Shown: positions 31,859 to 41,123 of the stretch, piece by piece
How positions within the stretch are numbered: position 1 is the first letter of the stretch
How the letters are laid out: every line of letters begins with the position of its first letter
Assembly: GCA_022539475.1 (NCBI GenBank)
Contig: VCMS01000099.1
Coordinates: forward strand, 124,001 to 188,000
Length of the DNA: 64,000 bases
Direction: 5' to 3'
Origin: Gracilaria domingensis
Taxonomy: Eukaryota > Rhodophyta > Florideophyceae > Gracilariales > Gracilariaceae
The notes under the pieces: model-generated
Seen by the model: only the letters and a program-made list of their open reading frames with translations
The model's database searches: none
Told to the model about the DNA's origin: nothing
Translations under genes and position numbers: made by a program

Positions 31859-33017
31859 TGATGCAACCATCACACGATATTGACAGCATCAGGCAGACGA
31901 GCCCGCTCGAGTATTACTCAAGGAGCTTGCTTTTTGCATCAATTTGCTGTAAGTAAAAGCACTTGTATTCCTCAGTTCTGATGAAGGTTAACGTAGTGCG
32001 GGTGAAGCTATGACGGCTTTCACCATTTCAAAGCGAAATGAAAATTGTATCTGTTTGAAGTTGGACGGAACATGTCTGAGAGACTCTGGTAAGTGTATGA
32101 TGATTTTCTCGAGTCCGCAGTAACAAAGACCTAGCGCCACAAGCCGATATGATGCTTGATCACCGTGATAGGCTCGCAGCTCACGCTCTAGGAGACAGCA
32201 AGTCACTCTGTGAAGACATGTCAGCTGAGTTGTAGTTTAGTGTGAGAGATAGATAGAGAGCTACAACTACTGTAAAGAGAGCGTCAGTCGGCCTCCCCCT
32301 CCATCAGAGAAGGCCGGGCTTCATCCAACCCCATTGTGTTACATCCGGGTTGAGTATGACGTATTACATCTGCGCCAATAACTATATCGCAGAGTTCGTT
32401 CATCGCGGGTCGCTCGTCTTATGCTGTTGGAAAGAATATGAAGGAATGATTTCTCCGGGATTTGTTCACGTGGATCAAATGCCCTCATCATCACTGTTCT
32501 CAAAAACTGTGAGGTCCTGGACTACGGACGCCTGACGCGCCAATGTCGCGACAACCAACAGCGGTCTTGTGGCTTCAGACAAGGCGAGCTGAGTATGGCT
32601 AGATGAGTCTCCCGCAGCGCGGGAAATAGCGGGAGCGGCAGAGACGCCTCGCTTCTAAGGCGATGCCCACGGCAACGTTTTGTGGGTTTGATAGAGCCGA
32701 CAACACCCATCCTCTTATCCCTTGTCATATATCAACTAAAAATTTCAAGAAGGGTGTCCGAAACTCGGTCGAAACCTCACATGGAAGCAGCATAAGGACA
32801 TGACGTCTTGTATCTACATCATCTTCGTTTGCGCATCCTAAATCTAAACATTTGTTCACACGAAGCCCTGTTGCTCGTCCCCTGTTCGTTGTTATCAAAT
32901 CAGAAAAGCGCTTACACATTTGGACGTGAATCGAGAGACCAGCCTTTATTAGCTTCCATGCTTCTGCGCGCCGAGCCAAACTACTTCTGACTTCTGCAAC
33001 CATCCTGTTACGCCGTC
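31859..33017. other. No convincing gene
   Basis: Spacer between two secreted-protein genes. It contains a GAGATAGATAGAGAG tract near 32245. No frame over 75 codons shows gene-like features. Confidence 0.4.
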
Positions 33018-34550
33018 ATGACGAACCTTTTCCTGTTTTCTCTTTTCGCCTGCGTTCTCCGTATTGCATCGCAAAACGTTTGCCCCTCGGGCTCAGAACT
33101 GGGGGTGAACAACACGTGCGTACCTTGCGCTCCGGGTCTTGCAAAAAATAATACATTGGATTCATCATCCTGTTTGCTTTGCTCCCCTGGAGAGTTTCAG
33201 CCACTGCCCGGGCAGACCTCATGTCTACCATGTCCGCCAGGAACAGAATCTATCTTAGGCGCCACCATGTGCGGAGAATGTCTCGACGGACAAATTCTTT
33301 TCGCTAACGGAACCTGTGGCGATTGTCCACCGGGCAAGCGACGCTCTAGTTACGAGCAGATCTGCATCTTCTGCAGCAGTGATACTTTCAAAGCTGAGGC
33401 GGGACCTGGTCCTTGTCTACCCTGCCCGCCGGGAACCATTTCTACCGTTGGTGCGACAATGTGCGCAGCATGTTCTGATGGACAGGCCCCGTTTCAGAAT
33501 GGAACCTGCCGCGAATGTCCACCCGGCCATGAGCTTTCCAATCGAGTATGTTCTATCTGTAGTCATGGATTCTTCAAATCGGAGGAAGGACCAGCCGCGT
33601 GTTTGCCTTGTCCACCCGGTACATTCTCTATGCCTGGTGGTACTCAGTGTGTTACTTGTCCGGAAAACGAAGCACCAATCACGTCCGACGGATCTTGTGG
33701 GCAATGCCCTCCGGGCTCTTTCTTCCAAGAAATTGGCTTTGCATGTGAGGAGTGTTCTCCTGGAACATTTACAAACGTCCCGAATGTTTTCCCTCGGTGC
33801 TTTTCATGCGAAGGAAATACATTTTCGTTACGCGGAGCATCTGAGTGTTTTACATGTCCAAAGAACCAGGTGTCGATCATGGCTGACGGAGGACGCTGTG
33901 GTCAATGCTTACCGGGTTCATATTTCGAGCATGGTAGCAGCAAGTGTCGTCCGTGTTACTCTGGATCGTTTACAAACATTTCGAATGTGTTCTCCAGATG
34001 TATTAGTTGTGAAGGAAACACTTATGCTTTCGTGGAGACTGAATGCTTTACTTGCCCTGAGGGCCAAGCACTAATAGAAGCGGAGAGAGGGTGTGGACAA
34101 TGCCCACCAGGTACGTTTTTCGAAGTTTCTACTCGCAGCTGTTCGCTGTGTTTCACTGGAACCTTTACAAACACCTCGAACATACTCCCAGAATGTCTTA
34201 GTTGTGGGGGAAACTCATTTGCGTCTCCAGGCGCCACTGAGTGCATCACATGTCCCATTGGGCAGGTATTTATTAACAGAACACAAAGCTGTGAGCCAGA
34301 GTGTGAGCCAGGATTCTTCTACAGCGAGCATACATTGGAATGCAAACCGTGCAGAGTGAACCAATTTAGCAGTGGTGGCAAACAGAGTTTTTGTCACTCC
34401 TGTTCAGGAAACAGTTTCGCTCGAGTAGGGTCTTCAACTTGTTTTCTATGTCCCCCTGGACAGAGCTTTATCGCAAGCATAGATGGTTGTGGGACGTGCC
34501 CGGAAGATGCCCCATACATCTCATATGCTGCTCGCTGTAGAGTGCACTAG
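33018..34550 (+). CDS. Secreted Cys-rich repeat protein (TNFR/GCC2-GCC3-like)
   Basis: A 510-residue single exon with a signal peptide (MTNLFLFSLFACVLRIAS). The rest is about nine repeats of 45-50 residues with the pattern C-x2-CPPGT-x-S-x3-GAT-x-C-x2-C and GNTF-x5-E-CFTCP, as in ephrin-receptor-like, GCC2/GCC3 and TNF-receptor Cys-rich modules. There is no C-terminal membrane helix, and the protein ends soon after the last repeat, so it is probably extracellular or cell-wall associated. Many Asn-x-Ser/Thr sites fit glycosylation. A role in adhesion or matrix is inference. Confidence 0.75.
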   Translation: MTNLFLFSLFACVLRIASQNVCPSGSELGVNNTCVPCAPGLAKNNTLDSSSCLLCSPGEFQPLPGQTSCLPCPPGTESILGATMCGECLDGQILFANGTCGDCPPGKRRSSYEQICIFCSSDTFKAEAGPGPCLPCPPGTISTVGATMCAACSDGQAPFQNGTCRECPPGHELSNRVCSICSHGFFKSEEGPAACLPCPPGTFSMPGGTQCVTCPENEAPITSDGSCGQCPPGSFFQEIGFACEECSPGTFTNVPNVFPRCFSCEGNTFSLRGASECFTCPKNQVSIMADGGRCGQCLPGSYFEHGSSKCRPCYSGSFTNISNVFSRCISCEGNTYAFVETECFTCPEGQALIEAERGCGQCPPGTFFEVSTRSCSLCFTGTFTNTSNILPECLSCGGNSFASPGATECITCPIGQVFINRTQSCEPECEPGFFYSEHTLECKPCRVNQFSSGGKQSFCHSCSGNSFARVGSSTCFLCPPGQSFIASIDGCGTCPEDAPYISYAARCRVH

Positions 34551-34610
34551 AGTTTTCTCATAGGTGTTTTGAGAAGCAAGCTTTTCAAAAATAATTGGCA
34601 AAGCTCTTAT

Positions 34611-34749
34611 CCCCATGCCCGCTGCGTGATCGAAATTGCGCACGCAGAGCAGAGTGATTTTACGCCAAAATGCGTGAATCGCTCTAAAATACGTGAGCAG
34701 CACTCTACAGGAGCGTGAACTTCACGCTGCTGTAGAGTGAGCTCACGCA
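34611..34749 (+). repeat. Left terminal inverted repeat of the PiggyBac-like element
   Basis: 139 bp, matching 50678-50816 in reverse with only a handful of differences. Contains the inner palindrome CTCTACAG-GAGCGTGAA-TTCACGCTG-CTGTAGAG. Confidence 0.9.
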
Positions 34750-34933
34750 TTGATCAAGATCATCACGCACATCCAGTAACAAACTGATCTTCAAGACCAA
34801 ACCATGGTCAAAAATAATATCTTTATGACTCATTCGCGCATTCTACTTCCTTCTCCGCTTTGCTACGCAGTTATTCTATCTCTTCGTCCGAAATTGCACC
34901 ACGCACTAAAATTCTTTCTGTGTGCCAACGTCT

Positions 34934-35269
34934 CTAACACTTTGGACAAATAGCTTTGCGGCAAACGACACACCATTGCCTAACTCTTGCGCCGCCCTTC
35001 TTAAAAACTTTTCCTCTCATCCTTAACGTGTAGTTGTAAGCACATAAAGAACAATAGGCCGGTTTTCCCCTCACAAGTATATGACGATTAAGAGCGGTCA
35101 TTCTACGCTTCGCGTCTGCATCCCTGTTGTACTTTTCCACCACGTTTTTGACATATAACTGCTTAACAAAAATGTTCTCAGACAGCCTAGAAGAAACTGT
35201 TCCCATAAAGCTCATCATATTCATGATTCCTGTAGGTAGTTGCAAAATCTTTGGCAAGATGTTTTGCAA
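34934..35269 (-). CDS. C-terminal zinc-ribbon part of the PiggyBac-like transposase
   Basis: A 111-codon frame overlapping the end of the main transposase frame but in another phase. It ends with CSLCAYNY and CVVCRKAICPKC, a Cys-rich zinc-binding pattern at the very C-terminus as in PiggyBac transposases, where it binds the inverted repeats. A one-base frame change within 35187-35269 probably separates it from the main frame; a spliced connection is a less likely alternative. Confidence 0.6.
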   Translation of the reverse strand: MQNILPKILQLPTGIMNMMSFMGTVSSRLSENIFVKQLYVKNVVEKYNRDADAKRRMTALNRHILVRGKPAYCSLCAYNYTLRMRGKVFKKGGARVRQWCVVCRKAICPKC

Positions 35270-37661
35270 AAGCTGAAAACGTTAGTCTCCGAGAAAAATT
35301 ATGCCTGCTTTGCTGATAGCTTTTCCGCTTCAATGCAGATGTTTTCCTGATTTGAGGCAAACATCCAACTCTTTTTGCAAAGGAAAGAGGAAACACGACA
35401 CCAATATTATTGACTTGAGCACAAAGTAATCTTCCAATAATGCTCACAATGGGGTTCTCCGAAGAGTTTGTGTAGCAAAGGCTTTTCATGCTTCTGCTGA
35501 ATTTGTCGACACCTCCTTTCAACAAGTTCCAGAATACCAAACAAGATGGCCTTATCATTCTTGCAGGGGGCAGGAGGCCGTTTTGCTTACAAAGAGTTTT
35601 GTACGCCTTGCTCAAGTTATAAAACGATCCAAAAGAATATAAATCTGCAGCGTAAGAGTCTGTCAACAAAGTATCATACGCTTTTGGTATGTGGGATGCA
35701 TCCTTTCCAATCCACTGGAATGCAATTTCCCGAATGCAGGAAAGGCACATTATATACGTAGCTATAAAGGCTTGGTTAAATTCAAGAATTACAGCATATA
35801 TGATACCTCCAATACCGTGGCTGCTACCCTTGGCAACGACGAACAGAACAGTTGGTTTCGCCACTACAGCTGCATGGTGAAGGCACTGCAGCCTGTATTC
35901 TGTAGTATGAACTACCGAATGAAACATGTTTGTCGAGTAGTCTGACTGTCCAATGTTAGTTATTCTTATAACCTTTCTATACTTGTCTCGAATCCTTTCT
36001 GCCGATTTGATTGTTTGCAACGACGTCATGGTCTTCACTTCTATTGCCGCAACGTTCCTTTGATCCCTGCTGTCTGTAATAACAGCCAGTCCATCTGGGC
36101 TCCCTGCCAGTAGCCTAGCAGTTTTTGATGCCACCAGTCCAACGGTCCATATTCTTTCTATTACAATCTGAGCCTCGTACTCGCCCCATCGATGCGATGC
36201 TGTTTGAAAGGCAGTGGCATTTGTAACTGTATTATTGCGGAGGAACTCTGGCAAACGTTGCAGCACTTGGCCTTCATTGAATGACCCCTCTTTCATTCCA
36301 GCGGTCGCTACAAGAGGCTTCATAAACCAGGCATCCAATGACGCTTCATACAACCGCTTGCGAAGTGCAGCACTCAACTCTTCGGTTGTGGGGCTCTCGC
36401 TGTTCATTTCAGCAATGGTTGTTGTTCCTTCATCCAGGTCTTTTTGAAGTTGAAGAATCACATCCTTGAGTTGTGCTTTATTTGGTTGATTGGTTGGTTT
36501 GCGGCCTACGCTCGTCAAAAGAGGGATCAGATCATTTTTTCGCATCGCGATGAGTGATGACGCAGTTGCAGTAGTGATTGTGCTTACTGCTGCGTTCACT
36601 TGCTCTTCCGTTGCAGATGATCTGTGTTTCATTCCTAATGCCATTAGTATTGACATCCAGTTTCCGCGTAGCAGTGTCTCCGTGTTGTTCGTATCAGTTG
36701 GAAGTGGTTGCGATCCCGCCACAACAGTTTTCCCACTTAAGATTTCTGCGCTGCTTAGCAAGTGTTTGTCGAAGTCTGCGGCAAAGGCTTTTAAAAAGCC
36801 ATTAGTGGTTCTCGAGGTAAATTGAAACGATCTAGCCAGAAACCACCCTGGGTCTTCGGATTGAAGAAGAGTGTACTGGTCAATGTTACTCATCGTCAGC
36901 GCAAGTTTCATATGAGAAACATCCGTCGGAATATCTCTACTGCTGTCGCAGCAATTATTCTCGAAAGCGCTGTACACTTCTTGATGTCCTTTGACCCCAC
37001 CCGACTCTCCATATCGTGAACGAAATTCTGCCTTGGGTATGAGTGTAAATTTGTTCGCACCAAACATGGTCTTGTGGTTATGATAAAGTGATGCTATTCT
37101 ACCGGAATAGCTCTCTCTGTAAACGATAGCTTCCACTTCTCTACCGCACTTGTCGCTCGGAGCTCTCACTGCGCCGTAAACGGCCCTGCATCCTTTCTCC
37201 TTGATAACCATTCCTTTGTGTCTTTTCCTGATAGCACCATCACCAAAGACAAAGGGATAATCTAGACTCCGCTTGTGCGTGCCCATCCCAATAGCTCCAA
37301 GCCGATCGTTGATGAAATCTATCGGCTCCTTTCCGTTATAGCCTCTGTCGGCCATAAACATTGCATCCGTCATTGGGTTCAGAGACCCTGGCGTTGCCGC
37401 ACCTTGCACTAACTGAACCAAGCGCTCCCAAACGTGAATTACTTTTTCACGGGGCCTGGAGTAGTGTGAGGCTAAGAAGGCAGACGTCAGAAATGAGCAA
37501 AGAGCATTATTCACAGGCTCCAAAGCCTTTTGGGGATTGTTAATTTGTGAAAGCATCGTCATCTCTGTAACAGCTCTCGATCTCAGCCGCTGGTGGTCGT
37601 CATCAAGACTGAATATAGTCTGACCTGGCACGAAAAGATGGCGCCGGTTGATCGCTGCCAC
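35187..37661 (-). CDS. PiggyBac-like transposase with an internal PD-(D/E)XK nuclease-like module
   Basis: An 824-codon frame. The first third has MFMADRGYNGKEPIDFI (Asp near residue 104), GMGTHKRSLDYPF and YRESYSGRIASLYHNH, matching the DDE domain of PiggyBac-like transposases in protists. Residues about 465-545 contain EYEAQIVIERIW, LLAGSPDGLAVI (Asp near 518) and AAIEVKTM (Glu and Lys near 540), the D...ExK pattern of YqaJ/RecB-type nucleases. Near residue 715, GGVDKFSRSMKSL matches the GVDxxDQ block near the end of PiggyBac proteins. It starts at a GTG because the true N-terminal part lies beyond the LTR element (49671-50472). Nuclease activity is inferred. Confidence 0.7.
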   Translation of the reverse strand: MAAINRRHLFVPGQTIFSLDDDHQRLRSRAVTEMTMLSQINNPQKALEPVNNALCSFLTSAFLASHYSRPREKVIHVWERLVQLVQGAATPGSLNPMTDAMFMADRGYNGKEPIDFINDRLGAIGMGTHKRSLDYPFVFGDGAIRKRHKGMVIKEKGCRAVYGAVRAPSDKCGREVEAIVYRESYSGRIASLYHNHKTMFGANKFTLIPKAEFRSRYGESGGVKGHQEVYSAFENNCCDSSRDIPTDVSHMKLALTMSNIDQYTLLQSEDPGWFLARSFQFTSRTTNGFLKAFAADFDKHLLSSAEILSGKTVVAGSQPLPTDTNNTETLLRGNWMSILMALGMKHRSSATEEQVNAAVSTITTATASSLIAMRKNDLIPLLTSVGRKPTNQPNKAQLKDVILQLQKDLDEGTTTIAEMNSESPTTEELSAALRKRLYEASLDAWFMKPLVATAGMKEGSFNEGQVLQRLPEFLRNNTVTNATAFQTASHRWGEYEAQIVIERIWTVGLVASKTARLLAGSPDGLAVITDSRDQRNVAAIEVKTMTSLQTIKSAERIRDKYRKVIRITNIGQSDYSTNMFHSVVHTTEYRLQCLHHAAVVAKPTVLFVVAKGSSHGIGGIIYAVILEFNQAFIATYIMCLSCIREIAFQWIGKDASHIPKAYDTLLTDSYAADLYSFGSFYNLSKAYKTLCKQNGLLPPARMIRPSCLVFWNLLKGGVDKFSRSMKSLCYTNSSENPIVSIIGRLLCAQVNNIGVVFPLSFAKRVGCLPQIRKTSALKRKSYQQSRHNFSRRLTFSAFAKHLAKDFATTYRNHEYDELYGNSFF

Positions 37662-37717
37662 CTCTTGCTCTAACTCTGCAATCAGTTGATTCCCGCAACG
37701 GGTTTATTGGACCACCC

Positions 37718-38691
37718 TGTAGAGCAACGCAATTTGCGTGATTATCAGGATGATGCGCCTCATATACTCAGGGGAGTGATACGAGGATGCACTCGAAGAG
37801 TTATGAGTTGGACCCAATTTTGGCGGTTACTTTTGGAATGGCTTCCCCACAGTTACCTGTAATCAGGGTTGCCATTGCTGGCCAATACCGCTAGGTGGAC
37901 GCGTGTACTACACCACCGTGTGTGTGCATATTACGGGACAATAGGTAGTGCACCTGAGGTGCCTGACACTGGGCTAGCCACGTGTACGGACCCCTGCGGG
38001 TGTGCACCACGTGTACATAGTTAGTTTAGACCTACTTAGGTGAGCTCGACCTCGTCGTCGCGAGCACCTTTGTAAAGTCAACCCGAGCACTTCTAAGTGA
38101 ACTCTTTGTCGAGTAGCGCTCTCCTGAGTGGACTCTACACGAGTGAGGCTCTGGCGCCAACCGCCTACGTGGGTTATCACTCTCGCGAGTATAGCCACGT
38201 CTGGTTACGGTGGTCCTACCCTCTCGGTACCTTTGAGGAACATCTGTCGTTGATGTCGGGACCTGAGGGTCGTACCGAGGAGGTATAGGACTAGATTACG
38301 AAGTGATCCCACTCTGTATAGAGTTTTGCCGTGTTTACGGAAACCCGTGCATTACCGTTGGAGGATCTCGCCCCGCTCCGGGCACAGTGCCGAGGAGGCC
38401 CTACCCGTCGCGTGTGGGTGTTGTTTGGTTGTTGTTTTCTGTTGCTTTCCCTCTCGGGACTACACCTGTCGTTGGTCGTGTTTCATCGTTGCCGATACCA
38501 CCCCGTCTCTAGAGTTTCTCATCGTTTCCGCACCACGTGGCCTATCACCTCTGTAGGTATAGCCAGTTGCCACTTCGGCCTTACAACCGAGTTACGGTGG
38601 TACAGAGGGCTCTGTCACTGGTCTGCCATCTCCCACGAGAGCGGACCTTCGGACAGTCTGGTGGGTTTCACTCTTCCGAGTTTGCCCCACA
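37718..38691 (+). repeat. 5' LTR (974 bp)
   Basis: Same length as the 3' LTR and about 99% identical. TG...CA ends. It probably carries the promoter. A candidate primer-binding site beginning TGG lies three bases downstream (38695). Confidence 0.92.
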
Positions 38692-38934
38692 AAGTGGTCT
38701 CCCGACTTAGAACCGTTTTAGGTCACTGTCGCGGAATTGACTTGATTGTTGACGGATCACCGTTTTCTGACAACGATCAGAGGACTCTTTAGAGTTTTGG
38801 AGGTTGACAACTTTTGAACGTGAACCGCTGACGTGGTGGTTTACCGAGAAGGTTTATTGAGTTTTCTTGTTCTTTGGAGACTCGTGTACGAGTTTAACTG
38901 GACCATCTGGATCAGATTGCTTACTGGTTTCAGT

Positions 38935-41004
38935 ATGCCGCAACCGCCTCGAGGTTCTCGAGCTGGTTCAGCGCGGTCGTCAGCTGCGGTTCCACCCGTT
39001 GCACCGACGTCCCGGTCTATCCCAGATGAGGCGCAACCTCTTGAGGTCGTACCCCGCCCCCGGAGAACGCGTTCAGTTACGGAAGCACCTAAGGAAAATT
39101 TGGGTTCTGCTCAACCCGTCGTTGAGACACCATCCATGGTTAACCCTAACGCTGCTACCGTAGCCGAGTTGGCTAGGTTGGAATCCCGCTTGGATATTAA
39201 TCACGCTGCTCACGTGGAACTCCTACAGGATGTTACCTCGTTGAGGACGCAGGTTGATAATGCCCAGGTGAGGGATGTCTCAGGAGACTTACGTCTTCTG
39301 AGAAGGGACGTGAATTCCATTATGGAAAATCTGGGTACCCCAGACGTCTTCGTCACGGAGTACCGGGCATTTGTCGAGGAAATGCGCACCGATATCGGTC
39401 GAATTCGTTCGCGCTTGGAAACGCTGGAGGATACAATCCGTATGGATAAAGCTGTGGACGCACAGGTTCCTCAAGGAAATCCATCTGCGGATGAAGACCA
39501 TCGTTCGGTGAAGCAGAAACGTCGACACCCAAAACGAGTTCACTATGATTCGGATTCATCGCGCTCTGACTCGAGCGGCATGACTGAAGACAGTTCGTCA
39601 GATTCATCTGATAGTGATGACAACCGTCATAGGTCACGTTCGACACGGTCGAAAGCGACGCAGTCTACTCAGGCAGTGATGAGATCACGCGTGAAAGGAC
39701 GGCGCCACTTGGGACTCAAAGAGTTAAAGCCGACGGACCCGCTCTACACAAAGCTGTTGTCGTACCGCTATTATCGGTTGGAAGATGTTACTTCGAGTCG
39801 CTCCTCGCGAGGAACCGGTAAGGTGAAGGACTACATTCGAAGGTTGAATGTTACCCTTGAAACAAGGAAGTTCTCGGGGACAGATCCTATCCTTATCTTG
39901 GATTTCCTTGCCAGGTTCGTCCAGGAGGCCGATATACTCGGTATGAGTGAAGCACAGGCATATGTGGCACTGCCGTACTTCCTAACAGGGACTGCGAAAG
40001 ATCAGTACAACTCAGTTCGAGGAACCTCGAGAGCCTCGGAAGGAGGAGTCACGTGTTGGCCGGAAGCCGTGAACTACCTTCTCAGGTCGTACGCGACTTC
40101 CAACGCGATTTACAGCGCTACTCTTGCTGTTCGCGACACTAGACAGAAGAGTGGAGAATCTGAAACGGTTTATTCAACGCGGTTGAACAAAGCGTTTCAC
40201 CGATGTGGTAATGTGTATTCCGCACAGGAGCGGTGTACCATGTTTGTTTATGGTTTGGACCCCACCATTCGGTCGTTGGTCGCTCGCCGACGCGAGGAAA
40301 AACGCCGAATGACGTACCTAGAGTTGGTTAATTACGCCCAGGCGGAAGGAGAGACGTATCGAGCCCGCAACCCGGGGCAGCGCCGCTCGAAAGCGCTACT
40401 CGCGGAGAGTTCGTCACCATCGATGTCGGTTTTGCGACGTGAAACCGCTGTCGGTGATGCTGATAACGCCCACTTCATCGGAAGTAACCCCGATTCTTAC
40501 GGATCTACGGACCTGCCGTCAACCTCGATTCCGAGCACGGAAGAAGACCCCGCATTGTATGCCCAAGGTGTCCGGGTGCCTGCAGCCCCGCTGCCTTACG
40601 CTAACAATTCGTCGCGTCTGAACCGTCCAGGGTGGAAGGACACAGCACCACAACGTCGAGTGGACAATCGCCCTCGCGACAAACCGGCCTCGGTCATATG
40701 TTACCAGTGCTACCTTCCAGGTCACGTATCGACGCAGTGCGTATTTCCGCCGTCGCACAGGCCGAAAATCATTGCGTATTACGACGCCCTCACGCCCGAG
40801 GAAAAGGAATCTGTTCCACGAAAGGAATATGATAAGGCCAGAGCTGAACTGGGATTACCGGTTCCGGTCTATGCTCAGCCCTCCGTTCCGGCACAGGCAC
40901 CTTCGAACCAGGTTCAAGGCGAAGTACCCACGCATGGGGTTCAGTTAGGCCCCCCGAACGGAGTTCACGCACCGAATTCGGTGAGCCCCGTTCAGAAAAA
41001 CTGA
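38935..41004 (+). CDS. Gag of the LTR retrotransposon
   Basis: About 690 codons from ATG 38935 (the open frame extends upstream to 38833). The N-terminus is Pro/Arg/Ser-rich. A middle part (about residues 280-480) resembles retrotransposon Gag capsid sequence. A CCHC zinc knuckle (CYQCYLPGHVSTQC) near 40700-40740 is followed by a Pro-rich tail. It would form the particle that packages element RNA. It appears open along its length. Confidence 0.85.
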   Translation: MPQPPRGSRAGSARSSAAVPPVAPTSRSIPDEAQPLEVVPRPRRTRSVTEAPKENLGSAQPVVETPSMVNPNAATVAELARLESRLDINHAAHVELLQDVTSLRTQVDNAQVRDVSGDLRLLRRDVNSIMENLGTPDVFVTEYRAFVEEMRTDIGRIRSRLETLEDTIRMDKAVDAQVPQGNPSADEDHRSVKQKRRHPKRVHYDSDSSRSDSSGMTEDSSSDSSDSDDNRHRSRSTRSKATQSTQAVMRSRVKGRRHLGLKELKPTDPLYTKLLSYRYYRLEDVTSSRSSRGTGKVKDYIRRLNVTLETRKFSGTDPILILDFLARFVQEADILGMSEAQAYVALPYFLTGTAKDQYNSVRGTSRASEGGVTCWPEAVNYLLRSYATSNAIYSATLAVRDTRQKSGESETVYSTRLNKAFHRCGNVYSAQERCTMFVYGLDPTIRSLVARRREEKRRMTYLELVNYAQAEGETYRARNPGQRRSKALLAESSSPSMSVLRRETAVGDADNAHFIGSNPDSYGSTDLPSTSIPSTEEDPALYAQGVRVPAAPLPYANNSSRLNRPGWKDTAPQRRVDNRPRDKPASVICYQCYLPGHVSTQCVFPPSHRPKIIAYYDALTPEEKESVPRKEYDKARAELGLPVPVYAQPSVPAQAPSNQVQGEVPTHGVQLGPPNGVHAPNSVSPVQKN

Positions 41005-41123
41005 CTTCGGGAGTTTCCCCTACGGGAGGGGCGCCTTCCGAGCCGAAGTTAAAGGCGCCCGAGGCGTCACAGCTTCGCTCCCCAGCTGTTAGAATCCTTT
41101 CAAGGATAGCGGCTACAACTGAC

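Noticed and set aside
37692-37717. A tRNA 3' end (sequence ending ACCA) beside the 5' LTR
   Set aside because: No cloverleaf or T-arm pairing can be formed with the sequence to its left; treated as unexplained filler.
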